Source of the DNA: JBMNCR01 sp049366695
Lineage (GTDB): Bacteria > Bacillota > Clostridia > Eubacteriales > Alkalibacteraceae
NCBI GenBank assembly: GCA_049366695.1
Contig: JBMNCR010000025.1
Span: forward strand, 1 to 57,830
Reading direction: 5' to 3'
DNA: 57,830 bases
Position 1 is the stretch's first letter. Each line of letters begins with the position of its first letter. Position numbers and translations under genes: made by a program. The notes beneath the pieces are model-generated. The model had not been told where the DNA came from and made no database searches. It saw only the letters and a list, made by a program, of their open reading frames with translations. Of this stretch, positions 1-9,416 are shown piece by piece.

Positions 1-153
1 GGAATAAGATTCTTCGCTTCGCTCTGAATGACATTAAAAACATTACTGAACTATCGTAGATACTGCAGTCAAAACTAACCAAGAGGTTTTCATTTCCAAC
101 TTTCCACTTTCTTACTTTCTATAAGTAGCCAGTTACTGGTAAGTTATGAAATT
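1..153. other. Intergenic tail below tagO with a repeat-like fragment
   Basis: No coding sequence is visible here. Bases 7-33 read AGATTCTTCGCTTCGCTCTG and then AATGACA, which resembles short interspersed palindromic repeats common in Firmicutes genomes (recalled, not searched). CTTCGCTTCG gives it a weak internal repeat. No convincing terminator for the long polysaccharide operon is seen before the window edge. Confidence 0.35.
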
Positions 154-1245
154 TTAATTTTTATCTTTAGTGATAGTTTTCTGATTTTGTATAATAGTGG
201 CTTCGTCTAAATTTGTTCTAATTTTTGAAAACGGAAAGAAATGTCTATCTAACAGACCTATTCTAGTAGCAATATACTCAATAAGAAAAAATAAGATTAT
301 TAGAATCATTAATCCTAATTCTTCTGATACTAAAGAATATACTACTGAAACTACAGAAAATATTATACTGATACCATAGATTATTAAGACCGTTTTTGTC
401 TGAGATGCATTTGTGGTCATAAGTAAATGATGTAGATGTTCTTTATCTGCTTGAGCAAAGGATTGCCCACGTAATTTTCTTCGAATAATTGCAAAAAAAG
501 TATCAAATACTGGTACCCCTAATAATAGTATAGGCACTACAAATGAAATAAAAGTAGCATTTTTAAATCCCATTAATGAAAGTACCGAAAGAATATATCC
601 TAAAAACAAAGCACCTGTATCCCCCATAAAAATCTTTGCTGGATGAAAATTATATACTAAAAATCCCGTGCTTGAACCAGCTAAGATGAGAGCGTATGAC
701 ATTACAAAATAATCTTTTTTTATAATAGCTAGAATATACATAGTAATAAATGTTATAGTAGATACCCCTGAAGCTAATCCATCCAATCCATCTATTAAAT
801 TAATAGCATTTGTAATTCCTATAATCCATAAATATGTAATGAAATATCCCAAATAAGACAATTTAATAGTTCCAACTATAGGTAAATCTACTGTTTTAAG
901 ATATAATTGCCCATAAAATATAACAATAGTAGCAGCTAATAATTGCGCCAATATTTTCATTTTTGGATTAAGATCAAAAATATCGTCTACTACTCCAGTT
1001 ATCACTATTATTATACTTCCAAGAAGTATTGCTTTAAATTGAAAATGCGGATATCCAAATAATAAATGCCCTAAAAAAAATGCAGCAAAAATAGATAACC
1101 CACCTAATGTAGGCATTACATCATCGTGCATTTTCCTATTATTTGGTTTATCAACTGCTCCATATTTTATAGATATTTTTGAAATCAACGGTGTAATTGC
1201 TATTGTCAAAATACAACAAACTATATATACAATAATATCCTTCAT
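154..1245 (-). CDS. tagO: Undecaprenyl-phosphate GlcNAc-1-phosphate transferase (TagO/WecA family)
   Basis: Integral membrane enzyme of 363 residues that transfers an N-acetylhexosamine-1-phosphate from UDP-sugar to undecaprenyl phosphate, the first step of wall teichoic acid and related glycan synthesis. Family motifs are in order: the NRKMHDD loop near residues 36-42, the metal-binding pair VVDDIFDL near 85-92, NAINLIDGLDGL near 146-157, FMGDTGALFLGY near 206-217 and the HLHH cluster near 270-273. About ten or eleven hydrophobic segments span the protein. A GGTGAATT ribosome site precedes the ATG. It is the last gene of the galU-wzx-glycosyltransferase run, so it may start either the teichoic acid or the Wzx/Wzy glycan. 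MraY is less likely because the HLHH motif is the TagO/WecA form. Confidence 0.9.
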   Translation of the reverse strand: MKDIIVYIVCCILTIAITPLISKISIKYGAVDKPNNRKMHDDVMPTLGGLSIFAAFFLGHLLFGYPHFQFKAILLGSIIIVITGVVDDIFDLNPKMKILAQLLAATIVIFYGQLYLKTVDLPIVGTIKLSYLGYFITYLWIIGITNAINLIDGLDGLASGVSTITFITMYILAIIKKDYFVMSYALILAGSSTGFLVYNFHPAKIFMGDTGALFLGYILSVLSLMGFKNATFISFVVPILLLGVPVFDTFFAIIRRKLRGQSFAQADKEHLHHLLMTTNASQTKTVLIIYGISIIFSVVSVVYSLVSEELGLMILIILFFLIEYIATRIGLLDRHFFPFSKIRTNLDEATIIQNQKTITKDKN

Positions 1246-1260
1246 AATTCACCTACTGTA

Positions 1261-1740
1261 TTAATTCTGATTGATAAAATCTTTTATTGTGTTAATCATT
1301 AATGCATTATTATCTGAGTAAGGAATTGGAATAAATTCATCAATTCTCGAAATAACTTCACCTAAACAATCATTTTCAAGGCACACCTCTATATATCCCT
1401 TTTCTTTTAATACCTTTATAATTTCCATCTGATGATCGTCATTGTGTTCATTAAATTTTTTTAACCTAGGTACAACAATGACTTTTTTTTGATTTCTTAC
1501 AGAAGAAATAATAGAACCTGTTCCTCCATGACAAATGATAAACTGCGCATTTTTTATTAAGTCATCTAATTGATTATAACTTAAATAATCTATTATTTCC
1601 ATTTTATCAGTTTTAAATTTTGTATTTCCTGCTTGCACAATAACTTTTTCCCTTATTATCCCCATGTCAATACATTTTTCCACTTCTTCTAATAACCTAT
1701 GAAATTGCAACTCATGAGTTCCTAAAAGTACTAGTATCAA
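1261..1740 (-). CDS. PssE/Alg13-like glycosyltransferase catalytic subunit
   Basis: A 159-residue half-glycosyltransferase resembling the C-terminal domain of the GT28 (MurG-like) family. The start MILVLLGTHELQF and the nucleotide-sugar loop CHGGTGSIISS (residues 70-80) match the Alg13/PssE/EpsF group, which uses UDP-sugars. Such proteins work only with an Alg14/PssD membrane partner, and that gene lies directly upstream with a 4-base overlap, so the pair is translationally coupled. The start is TTG, behind a GGAGGG site 8 bases away. Adds the second sugar in many lipid-linked repeat units; the sugar here cannot be read from sequence. Confidence 0.82.
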   Translation of the reverse strand: MILVLLGTHELQFHRLLEEVEKCIDMGIIREKVIVQAGNTKFKTDKMEIIDYLSYNQLDDLIKNAQFIICHGGTGSIISSVRNQKKVIVVPRLKKFNEHNDDHQMEIIKVLKEKGYIEVCLENDCLGEVISRIDEFIPIPYSDNNALMINTIKDFINQN

Positions 1741-2204
1741 TATATAGACCCTCCATATTCAGACTTAGGATAAATTTTTATCATACTTTTCCATTGTACT
1801 ATAAATAAATCTGCAATGGGGTATACTAATTTACCTGAAAGGTTTGAAGAATTTGTTTTTGCAAAACTTTCAATAAATATTATTTTTTTTCCGAAAAATT
1901 TTGCAATGTAACATAGAGGAACTGCTGTATGAGCACCTGTTGTCACAATAAAATCAGGTCTAAAAGATAAAAATATTAATATTGATTTTATCACATTATA
2001 GCCAAACTTAAAAATGTATCTTATTGGATAATTTCTTGCCCCGTACACAAGAAAAGACATAGGATATTCATCCTTTAATGGCAAAGTAATTTTATTTTTT
2101 TCAGTTATAACTTTATATTCATACTCTTGAAACAAAGGTTTTAATTGTAATAATTGCGTCAGATGTCCGCCTACAGAAGATATAAATACTACTTTTTTTT
2201 TCAT
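1737..2204 (-). CDS. PssD/Alg14-like glycosyltransferase anchor subunit
   Basis: About 155 residues, matching the N-terminal half of MurG-type enzymes and the Alg14/PssD family. The start KKVVFISSVGGHLTQLLQL is the family signature, and TTGAHTAVPLCYIAKFFGKK is the acceptor-side segment. It recruits the PssE-like subunit encoded next to it to the membrane. The open frame extends to an ATG at 2216, but the ATG at 2204 is preferred: it has a GGTG site 6 bases upstream and the usual family start. The gene follows a GT4 enzyme without a gap. Confidence 0.82.
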   Translation of the reverse strand: MKKKVVFISSVGGHLTQLLQLKPLFQEYEYKVITEKNKITLPLKDEYPMSFLVYGARNYPIRYIFKFGYNVIKSILIFLSFRPDFIVTTGAHTAVPLCYIAKFFGKKIIFIESFAKTNSSNLSGKLVYPIADLFIVQWKSMIKIYPKSEYGGSIY

Positions 2205-2216
2205 ATTCATCACCAT

Positions 2217-3266
2217 TTATTCTTTATAGATTAAAGCAACCTCTTTACTTTTTTCTTCAGCACTATTATTTGTAACAACAAGACGCCCATTATTTATGTA
2301 TTTACTTGTATCTTTAATATAAAAAGCTTTCTCTAATCCCTCTTTCAAACTTTTTACATTTCCAACTTCAAATTTTAGGACAGTATCTTTTCCTAAATAA
2401 TCAAAAGCATCTATATCACTCACTAAAGTCAATGTTTGAGTAGATATTGCCTCTAACGTAACTAAATTTGTTCCTTCTGAATATGATGGTAATACAAATA
2501 AATCTGCTGCATTCATATATTTAGCAACTACACTTTGAGCAACAGGAGAAATAATATGAATATTCTCCTGATTAATATTTTTGACCAGATTATATACTTT
2601 TAGTTCAACCTTATCATCTCCTATTAAAATCAATAGCTTGTTTTTAATAGTAGATAGTTTAAATGCTTCAATTAAATCTAAAACACCCTTTGCTTGATAA
2701 AAATTACCTACAAATAATATTATACTAGCCTTATGAGGTAGATTTAGTTGAGTTCTTGTTAATTCTATATTATCTTTTTTAAACATCTTATTATTTATGC
2801 CCATATTAATGATTTTTATTTTTTCATATTCTACTTGATACTTTTCATTGATTTTTCTTTTTAGATTTTCACTAACACATATAATACTATTACTATTATT
2901 CAACACCCTATTGATACATGTATCTGCAATTTTACTAATATCGGGCATTTTGTTTATATCACTTCCATGTATTGTAACAACCATCTTCGATTTATATCTT
3001 ATTTTATGCATTAAAGCAAATAAACCTGGTGGAAAGGCATAATGAGCATGCACTATTCTATATTCTTTTCCCTTTACTAAAGCATATATAAATCCTCTGA
3101 TAAAAAAAGATAGATATCTTATATATTTATTTCCTTTAGATTTTATACTTATTATTTTGAATTTATACCCCATTAACTCTAAATATTTTATTTGATTATA
3201 AACATATATACCAAATTGAGGTTTATCCTCTGTAGGATACATATTAGAAAAAATTAACACTTTCAT
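2217..3266 (-). CDS. GT4 family glycosyltransferase
   Basis: A 349-residue GT-B fold retaining glycosyltransferase. The N-terminal half has HAHYAFPPGLFALM and TIHGSDINKMPD, typical of GT4 acceptor domains. The C-terminal half has ILFVGNFYQAKGVLDLIEAF and the donor-binding segment ADLFVLPSYSEGTNLVTLEA with the EX7E arrangement (E of SEGT, E of LEA). No signal peptide; it should act at the inner face of the membrane. The start overlaps the upstream polymerase gene by 4 bases. The sugar donor and linkage cannot be inferred. Confidence 0.85.
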   Translation of the reverse strand: MKVLIFSNMYPTEDKPQFGIYVYNQIKYLELMGYKFKIISIKSKGNKYIRYLSFFIRGFIYALVKGKEYRIVHAHYAFPPGLFALMHKIRYKSKMVVTIHGSDINKMPDISKIADTCINRVLNNSNSIICVSENLKRKINEKYQVEYEKIKIINMGINNKMFKKDNIELTRTQLNLPHKASIILFVGNFYQAKGVLDLIEAFKLSTIKNKLLILIGDDKVELKVYNLVKNINQENIHIISPVAQSVVAKYMNAADLFVLPSYSEGTNLVTLEAISTQTLTLVSDIDAFDYLGKDTVLKFEVGNVKSLKEGLEKAFYIKDTSKYINNGRLVVTNNSAEEKSKEVALIYKE

Positions 3267-4513
3267 ATTTCTTCTTCCATTTCCTTATTTAATAATATCA
3301 TTACACAAACTAAGTAAATACTTACTGAAGGCGCAAATAACACGTGACCCGCTATAAAACTACAACCCAAAGCTGAAAATAAAGACGCCAATAACATGGT
3401 ATTATCAATATTTAATTTTTTAATATTCATAATACGATATCTTAATATTTTATAAATAAAACAACTTGGATAATAAAGCATAATAATAAAACCTACTATT
3501 CCATAATAAATAAATATTTCGTGAAAATCTCTTTCAATGGCTATAATAGAAAAGACATCTTTATAGTTTCCTGCGAATCCAACACCTAAAAATTTTCTTA
3601 ATATATCAGCATTTATTATATCCTCTTGAGCTGAGTTCACCTTAATTTCTCTTCCATTAAAAATTAAATCCGGTGTTTGTCCATCTTCCCATGATTGATG
3701 AATTAATATATTAGTGTAAACTGGTGAACATGGTGTATATAGTATTACTCCCAATGTCAAGACCAATAGTATTAATATTATCTTTTTTATACTCTTTTCA
3801 TTATGATAAAAATACCTCAAAATGCATATGAAAATTCCTCCTATTAACCCTAGGATTATTCCCATATAAGCAGTTTTTGTTCCTGTAATAAACATAGCAA
3901 TTATATTTAGAATGATAATGATCCAGTTTATTGCACTTTTATCTATCTTCTTTATGGAATATAAAAGTGCAATTGGAAATAATATTGCCATAATTGCACT
4001 TATTTTAGTTCCTGAAAAAAACCATCCTATTTGTCCTATTTTTTCACTACCATAAGACTGTATTCCGGTATTTGTGAACCATGCAAATATTATACATATG
4101 CTGATAATGCACGATACTATCCATAAAACTCTAATAATTCTTACTTTTATCTCATTGTAATTAATATTTTGTATTAAATTAGTTGCAACTATTAAAACTG
4201 TAATAAAATATATATATTTTGAAAAATAACTTATCTCATGATAATAACTAAAAAAATCTTTTGTAAAGTAATTAACTATAAAATGTATAAAATAGAATAC
4301 AGCTAAAGTGAATAAATACGTAATATGTTTTTTTTCCTTAAACAATATATATACTATAAAAAGTAGCATACCAATATTTCTAAGAATTAATCCCGGTGTA
4401 ATACTTAGTTTTAATACTAATATAAAATAAGCCGTGAATATATCAATAACAGGTTGAGACAATAAATATATTAAAAACATTTTAAAATAATAATTATTTG
4501 CCTTTATTTCCAT
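3263..4513 (-). CDS. O-antigen polymerase/ligase-like membrane protein (Wzy type)
   Basis: 416 residues with about ten to twelve hydrophobic helices and a large polar loop near residues 265-320 (CSPVYTNILIHQSWEDGQTP), the usual layout of Wzy polymerases and WaaL-like ligases. The loop before the last helices carries GVGFAGNYKDVFS, reminiscent of the conserved G-G-N/H segment of the family. With a Wzx flippase and several glycosyltransferases in the same run, polymerisation of a lipid-linked repeat is the best reading. It overlaps both neighbours (10 and 4 bases). Sequence in this family diverges fast, so the call rests on topology and context. Confidence 0.7.
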   Translation of the reverse strand: MEIKANNYYFKMFLIYLLSQPVIDIFTAYFILVLKLSITPGLILRNIGMLLFIVYILFKEKKHITYLFTLAVFYFIHFIVNYFTKDFFSYYHEISYFSKYIYFITVLIVATNLIQNINYNEIKVRIIRVLWIVSCIISICIIFAWFTNTGIQSYGSEKIGQIGWFFSGTKISAIMAILFPIALLYSIKKIDKSAINWIIIILNIIAMFITGTKTAYMGIILGLIGGIFICILRYFYHNEKSIKKIILILLVLTLGVILYTPCSPVYTNILIHQSWEDGQTPDLIFNGREIKVNSAQEDIINADILRKFLGVGFAGNYKDVFSIIAIERDFHEIFIYYGIVGFIIMLYYPSCFIYKILRYRIMNIKKLNIDNTMLLASLFSALGCSFIAGHVLFAPSVSIYLVCVMILLNKEMEEEI

Positions 4514-5658
4514 GGGGAATCCTCCCTACATAAGATTATCTCTAAATACTTGGATATATTTTTTTGATTATTATCTTTAAATACAAAGGTATTCTTAATA
4601 AGTTTTTCCCTCAAATGCACATCAGTAAGTATTTTTTTATAACCATAAATAAAACCTTCATATGTGTTGTCCATTATCAATCCAAACTTACCATCTTCCA
4701 AAATTTCTCTTACCCCTGATACGTCAGTAGATGCTATTGGTAGATTTAAGTATATCCCTTCATATAGCACAGTAGGTAAGCCTTCATTTATAGAAGAATG
4801 TACGTATATATCCGCATGTTTAAGATAAATATACGGATTCTCTTTTGCCCCCCAAAGAATTACTGTTTTTAGCCCAAAATCCTTGATTAATTTCTCAAGA
4901 TTTCTTCTTTCATCCCCCTCACCAATTATATGAAGATAATGAAAGATACCTTGATCGAGTAATTGTTTATGTACTTTTATAAGTCTATGTTGAGCTTTTT
5001 CTTTTGATAGTCTTCCTACATTGATTACATTTAAATAATCGTGTTTATATGGGTCATGCCCTTCTAAAGATTTTTTTATAATATCTTCTTTATTAATTAC
5101 ATTGTTTACTACATACACTTTACTAGCTAGTTGAGGATATTTATGTTCAAAACCTTCTCTGACATTTTCTGAAACACAAATTATCTTATCAGCCTTTGAA
5201 TAATAATATAAATCATTTTTACTAATTCCTTTGAACATTCTTAAATCAGTATGTACCCACATTATTTTATGAGAATTTTTATTTTTACTCTCAGCTAACA
5301 TTATTTTTGAAATACCTTCCTTTACACTAATTTCAACATCATAATGTTCATTCAAATAATATGTACGTACAAATCGCGAAAACATCTTATCACTGATTAT
5401 TCTTCTAAAAACAGAAAGTAATAATTTTTTAGGTAATTTTAAAAACGTTTTTTCTGTCAATATTCTTCGAGTAGAATACGTTAAATATTTTACTTCTATA
5501 TTATTTGGCAATTCTTGAAGGAATGTCCCATCGTACTCGAGTAGATACAAGGTAATAAACAAATCTTCTCTAATTGCAATCTCTTTTAATAGATTTATTA
5601 AAACTCTTTGAGCTCCACCATAATGCATATTATGATTAATAAATAATAATCTACTCAC
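4504..5658 (-). CDS. GT4 family glycosyltransferase
   Basis: 384 residues, GT-B fold. The glycine-rich start INHNMHYGGAQRVLINLL is the GT4 acceptor-side motif, VINVGRLSKEKAQHRLIK opens the donor domain, and HSSINEGLPTVLYEGIYLNLPIAS contains the EX7E-type catalytic pair. The start is GTG behind a GGAAAG site and overlaps the upstream GT2 gene by 4 bases. The downstream gene overlaps its end by 10 bases. The donor sugar is unknown. It is unlike the other two GT4 genes here except in shared motifs, so the three probably make different linkages. Confidence 0.86.
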   Translation of the reverse strand: MSRLLFINHNMHYGGAQRVLINLLKEIAIREDLFITLYLLEYDGTFLQELPNNIEVKYLTYSTRRILTEKTFLKLPKKLLLSVFRRIISDKMFSRFVRTYYLNEHYDVEISVKEGISKIMLAESKNKNSHKIMWVHTDLRMFKGISKNDLYYYSKADKIICVSENVREGFEHKYPQLASKVYVVNNVINKEDIIKKSLEGHDPYKHDYLNVINVGRLSKEKAQHRLIKVHKQLLDQGIFHYLHIIGEGDERRNLEKLIKDFGLKTVILWGAKENPYIYLKHADIYVHSSINEGLPTVLYEGIYLNLPIASTDVSGVREILEDGKFGLIMDNTYEGFIYGYKKILTDVHLREKLIKNTFVFKDNNQKNISKYLEIILCREDSPWK

Positions 5659-6659
5659 TTGCTTTCCATCCTTTTCTTAATATTAAAAAGTACCATCACC
5701 TTTTTTATCTGTCCTATATTTACTAAATAAAGATACACTCTTTTTTTTATATTAAGATTTTTTATTTTTGTATTTTTATGCCATTTAGGATATCTTTCTT
5801 TGAGTGAAAAAATAATATGATCAATCAATTCTTCCTTCACCCCTGTGTCGACTACCAACTTTATCCTGTATACTGCTCTAAATAATAGATGTTCTATAAA
5901 TAAATATTCTAATTCCTTTACAAACTCTTTATGAATACCGCGGTTTTGATAATAATCATCAACTATATACAAATTTTTTACAACATCTAATATCTTGTTG
6001 TCATATGTCCTCATAGCAGAACAATCTCGATACAAATAATTATATAAAGCTTCATCAACTTTACTTATAGATTTGCAATGAATCAATATTCTAGGAATAG
6101 TTCCTAGATCTTGATTTCTTAGATATAAAGGAAAAAAAATATCATTATCTATAAATAAACTTTTTTTAAATAGTTTACCCCATGGGGCAGGAAGAATTGT
6201 ATTTATCAATTCTTTATTGTCATATATATTTTCCACGGATCTATTAAGATTTCCTGACTTCCAGATGCTTCGCAAGCTACCTTCCTTTTCATCGATTACC
6301 CTAGCATTACATAAGACTAAGTCTGATTTGTTTTCAATAGCTTTTTTATACATTAGTTCTAACATTTCTTGGTGTAACCAATCATCTGCATCCACAAAGG
6401 CTATATACTGTGCACTACTTTTTATTATCCCTAAGTTTCTAGCAACAGAGACTCCTTCATTATTTTTATTTATCACCTTTATTTTATTAGGATACTTTTC
6501 TTGGAATTCCATTATTATCTTCTTGCTACTATCTGTGGATCCATCATTTATTAACAATATTTCGATATTTTTTAAAGTTTGATTAAGTAATGATATTATA
6601 CATTTACTAATATATTTCTCAACATTATAAATTGGTACTATAACACTTATTTTATTCAC
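5655..6659 (-). CDS. GT2 family glycosyltransferase
   Basis: 334 residues. The N-terminal GT-A domain is clear: SVIVPIYNVEKYISKC near residues 5-20, NDGSTDSS near 38-45, and the metal-binding DXD as VDADDW near 89-94. An EGVSVARNLG motif (68-77) lies between them. The C-terminal third is basic and helical, as in many cytoplasmic GT2 enzymes that decorate polysaccharide repeats. The start is GTG behind a GAGG site and overlaps the next GT4 gene by 4 bases. The acceptor is unknown. Confidence 0.87.
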   Translation of the reverse strand: MNKISVIVPIYNVEKYISKCIISLLNQTLKNIEILLINDGSTDSSKKIIMEFQEKYPNKIKVINKNNEGVSVARNLGIIKSSAQYIAFVDADDWLHQEMLELMYKKAIENKSDLVLCNARVIDEKEGSLRSIWKSGNLNRSVENIYDNKELINTILPAPWGKLFKKSLFIDNDIFFPLYLRNQDLGTIPRILIHCKSISKVDEALYNYLYRDCSAMRTYDNKILDVVKNLYIVDDYYQNRGIHKEFVKELEYLFIEHLLFRAVYRIKLVVDTGVKEELIDHIIFSLKERYPKWHKNTKIKNLNIKKRVYLYLVNIGQIKKVMVLFNIKKRMESK

Positions 6660-7885
6660 AATTTAACCTCTCTACTTAATAGTTCATTTACGAAATCTTT
6701 GTACACAATTTGAGCATCAAAGTTTTTTTCCCAATAATCTCTACATTTTGTTCTTAACCTTACTACATCTTCAATACTAAGACATGAATATCCTTTTATA
6801 TTGTTAACTACTTCTTGGATAATTTCTATCTCACTAATACTGCTAATTAAAAATCCTGTATCATTATTTACTATTTGATTACACCCACCAACATTAGTAG
6901 CTATTATTGGAATTGAAAAGCTCTGTGCTTCCTGCATGGAAACAGGTACTCCTCCTTCTGATTCAGATAAACTAATAAACAAATCAAAGTTTTGTTTACT
7001 ATAGATATTCATTACTTCATCATTTTTTAAATAACCCGCAAAAGAATACTTAATATTCTTTTTATTATCAAGCTTGTCCTTAGCATGTTTCTTTATATTG
7101 TAATCTTCTTTTCCATCTCCAATATGTAGCCAATTAATCTTTATACAGTTGATTTTTGCAAGAGAATCAATTATTAAATTAACTCTTTTTAGTTTAATCA
7201 ATCGAGAGCAACTCACAATAAATAGTTCTTCTTTTTTGCGATATTCATTTATGCACCAATTATTTTCTACACCTAGAATTGCAGTTTTAATATTTGATTT
7301 CTTATACTCATTTATAATATATTGTTTACCTGTTTCTGATGCAGTGTATACTTTGTCTATTCTTGACATAGTAAATCTTTTGTATACTTGCTTACTCCTT
7401 TCTTTATAAAAGTCATATCCATGAGCTCTAGATATCTTTTTAAAAACCTTTTTATTAAATAAAGCCAATGCTAATGAATTAAAATGAAACCAATAAGAAT
7501 ACAAAATAATATCTTTTGGATCTAAATCCTTTTCTTTTAATAATTCTTTAATTGTAAATCGTGCTCTAATAGCTTTCATAATATATCGAAAGATATATTC
7601 CTTACTATCAAACTCACTGACAACCTCCATAACAGTATGAATTAATAATAATGGTGACGCTATTAAGTCCCTAACCTTGTTTAATCTACTCATATTCTTC
7701 AACTTGTAAATATGCACATTTTCAGGTGTCTCTACATGATAATTAGCATCTAACAAATCTTCTCTAGGTATAATATAAATATTTTTTACATATTTACTAA
7801 GAATCCTTACTTCTGTATTAATAAATGTCTCTCCTTTTTCAGATAAAGGATACGAGTTTGTTAATAATACTATGGACTTAGACAT
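6656..7885 (-). CDS. GT4 family glycosyltransferase
   Basis: 409 residues, GT-B fold. VLLTNSYPLSEKGETFINTE opens the acceptor domain, followed by RAHGYDFYKERSK. The donor domain begins at FIVSCSRLIKLKRVNLIIDS, has FAGYLKNDEVMNIY, and ends in the nucleotide-sugar segment LFISLSESEGGVPVSMQEA with the EX7E pair, then IPIIATNVGG. It overlaps the flippase gene upstream by 8 bases. It looks like a WcaL/colanic-acid-type transferase in motif pattern, but that likeness is broad. Confidence 0.84.
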   Translation of the reverse strand: MSKSIVLLTNSYPLSEKGETFINTEVRILSKYVKNIYIIPREDLLDANYHVETPENVHIYKLKNMSRLNKVRDLIASPLLLIHTVMEVVSEFDSKEYIFRYIMKAIRARFTIKELLKEKDLDPKDIILYSYWFHFNSLALALFNKKVFKKISRAHGYDFYKERSKQVYKRFTMSRIDKVYTASETGKQYIINEYKKSNIKTAILGVENNWCINEYRKKEELFIVSCSRLIKLKRVNLIIDSLAKINCIKINWLHIGDGKEDYNIKKHAKDKLDNKKNIKYSFAGYLKNDEVMNIYSKQNFDLFISLSESEGGVPVSMQEAQSFSIPIIATNVGGCNQIVNNDTGFLISSISEIEIIQEVVNNIKGYSCLSIEDVVRLRTKCRDYWEKNFDAQIVYKDFVNELLSREVKL

Positions 7886-9404
7886 TATTTCTCCTCTTTC
7901 TTATCAATTTAATAACTCTTTGCAAAAACATTCTATAATGTTTATAGATTGTATAATAAACAAAAAAATATATCACACTAACAATGCAAGTAAATATTGT
8001 ACTATCTACAAACCACTGTATTAGATTCTCGTTATTTAAGTAAAATCCCAGCCCAATACTAATCCCTTGAGATAGTAGTAAAATTATTAATAATATCACT
8101 ATATTAATTAAGTAATTCATATAAAATAGTATTAATTTTTCATTAAAAATATTTTTAAATATATAATTTGGCACAAACCAAAAACCCGTTAATAAATATG
8201 AAATAATTGTAGCAATGAGTACCCCATTTATTCCATAGTTACTAACTAGAATAATTGATAAAACTAAATTGATAATACCCTCAATCAAAGCTTGCCATTT
8301 TGTTTCTTTAAAGGCACCAACGCCATTTATTATAACTATGGTCGAGCCCCTTACGATCCTATAAAAAAATATAATACAAAACAGTAATACCGTTAATGAA
8401 CTTACTAACATGTCCTTACCAACCCATAATCTAATAAAATCATTTATAGAAATATAAGTGACAGTAAATATAATAGAACCAATATAGAAAAGCAATGAAT
8501 TCATTTCCCAAAATGTATCTAAACTTTCTTTCTTATCTTTTAACGCAAAAAAATTGCCAAAGCTCTCCTGAGTAGAGTTAATGATTTTAGTTGTAATTGT
8601 GATTATAAACTGGATTATATAATTGTAACTTGCATATATACCTACAATCTCTATTCCCACAAATGAAGACAAAATAATATTATCTGTATTGAGAGATACA
8701 ATTGAACCTATTTTATGCATCATTACATGTTTTGTATTTTGAAATGTAGAAAGATCTGGATTATAGTTTGTATTTATCCAAGGATATTTTTTATAAGTTA
8801 TTTTATTAATGATAATATTACTTATAATCATAAAAAATAAATAGGAAGTAAAAATAACAAGCAAGTCAAATCCCAAAATCAAAAGGATTATTTCAGTAAG
8901 TATTTGAAGAAACCTCGCAATATTGGTTACTAAATTAATTCTATACTTATTTTGATCTGCTTGGAGTAAAAATCTTGGAGCAAAAATAAAATAATTACCA
9001 GTACTATTTATTAAAAAAATAATAAATGCTATCTGGGTATAAAGTTGACTAACAGGGTTATTCTTAACAATTATATCCACAAAAAAAGATAACACAAATC
9101 CTACTATCAATATATATATACCTATTCTTCTGAATATAACCTTAGCACCAGATAATAATCTATTGATTTTTTCTCTATCATTTTGTGAAATAGGCTTATA
9201 TAAAGAGTATATTATTGCAGTACCAAATCCAGCTTCAGCTAAATTTAAATATCCAAAAATTTGATGAAATAATTGGGTAAAGCCATAAAAATCTTTACCC
9301 AAGTAGTTGATAAATACCCTTATTTTTATAAATCCTAATAACCCCATTATAAAAAATGGAATTATATCAGAAAACATATTAAAGATAGTTTTTTCAGTTC
9401 TCAT
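7878..9404 (-). CDS. Wzx-type polysaccharide flippase (MOP superfamily)
   Basis: 508 residues with roughly fourteen membrane helices in two homologous halves, as in Wzx and related MOP-superfamily lipid-linked oligosaccharide flippases. The start TIFNMFSDIIPFFIMGLLGF is amphipathic, and the gene uses a GGTGG site 3 bases before an ATG. It follows galU by 12 bases and overlaps the first glycosyltransferase. Its role is to move the lipid-linked repeat across the membrane for the Wzy-like polymerase. The teichoic acid product would instead leave by the TagGH transporter, so the island encodes two export routes. Confidence 0.82.
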   Translation of the reverse strand: MRTEKTIFNMFSDIIPFFIMGLLGFIKIRVFINYLGKDFYGFTQLFHQIFGYLNLAEAGFGTAIIYSLYKPISQNDREKINRLLSGAKVIFRRIGIYILIVGFVLSFFVDIIVKNNPVSQLYTQIAFIIFLINSTGNYFIFAPRFLLQADQNKYRINLVTNIARFLQILTEIILLILGFDLLVIFTSYLFFMIISNIIINKITYKKYPWINTNYNPDLSTFQNTKHVMMHKIGSIVSLNTDNIILSSFVGIEIVGIYASYNYIIQFIITITTKIINSTQESFGNFFALKDKKESLDTFWEMNSLLFYIGSIIFTVTYISINDFIRLWVGKDMLVSSLTVLLFCIIFFYRIVRGSTIVIINGVGAFKETKWQALIEGIINLVLSIILVSNYGINGVLIATIISYLLTGFWFVPNYIFKNIFNEKLILFYMNYLINIVILLIILLLSQGISIGLGFYLNNENLIQWFVDSTIFTCIVSVIYFFVYYTIYKHYRMFLQRVIKLIRKRRNNV

Positions 9405-9416
9405 GTTCCACCAGTC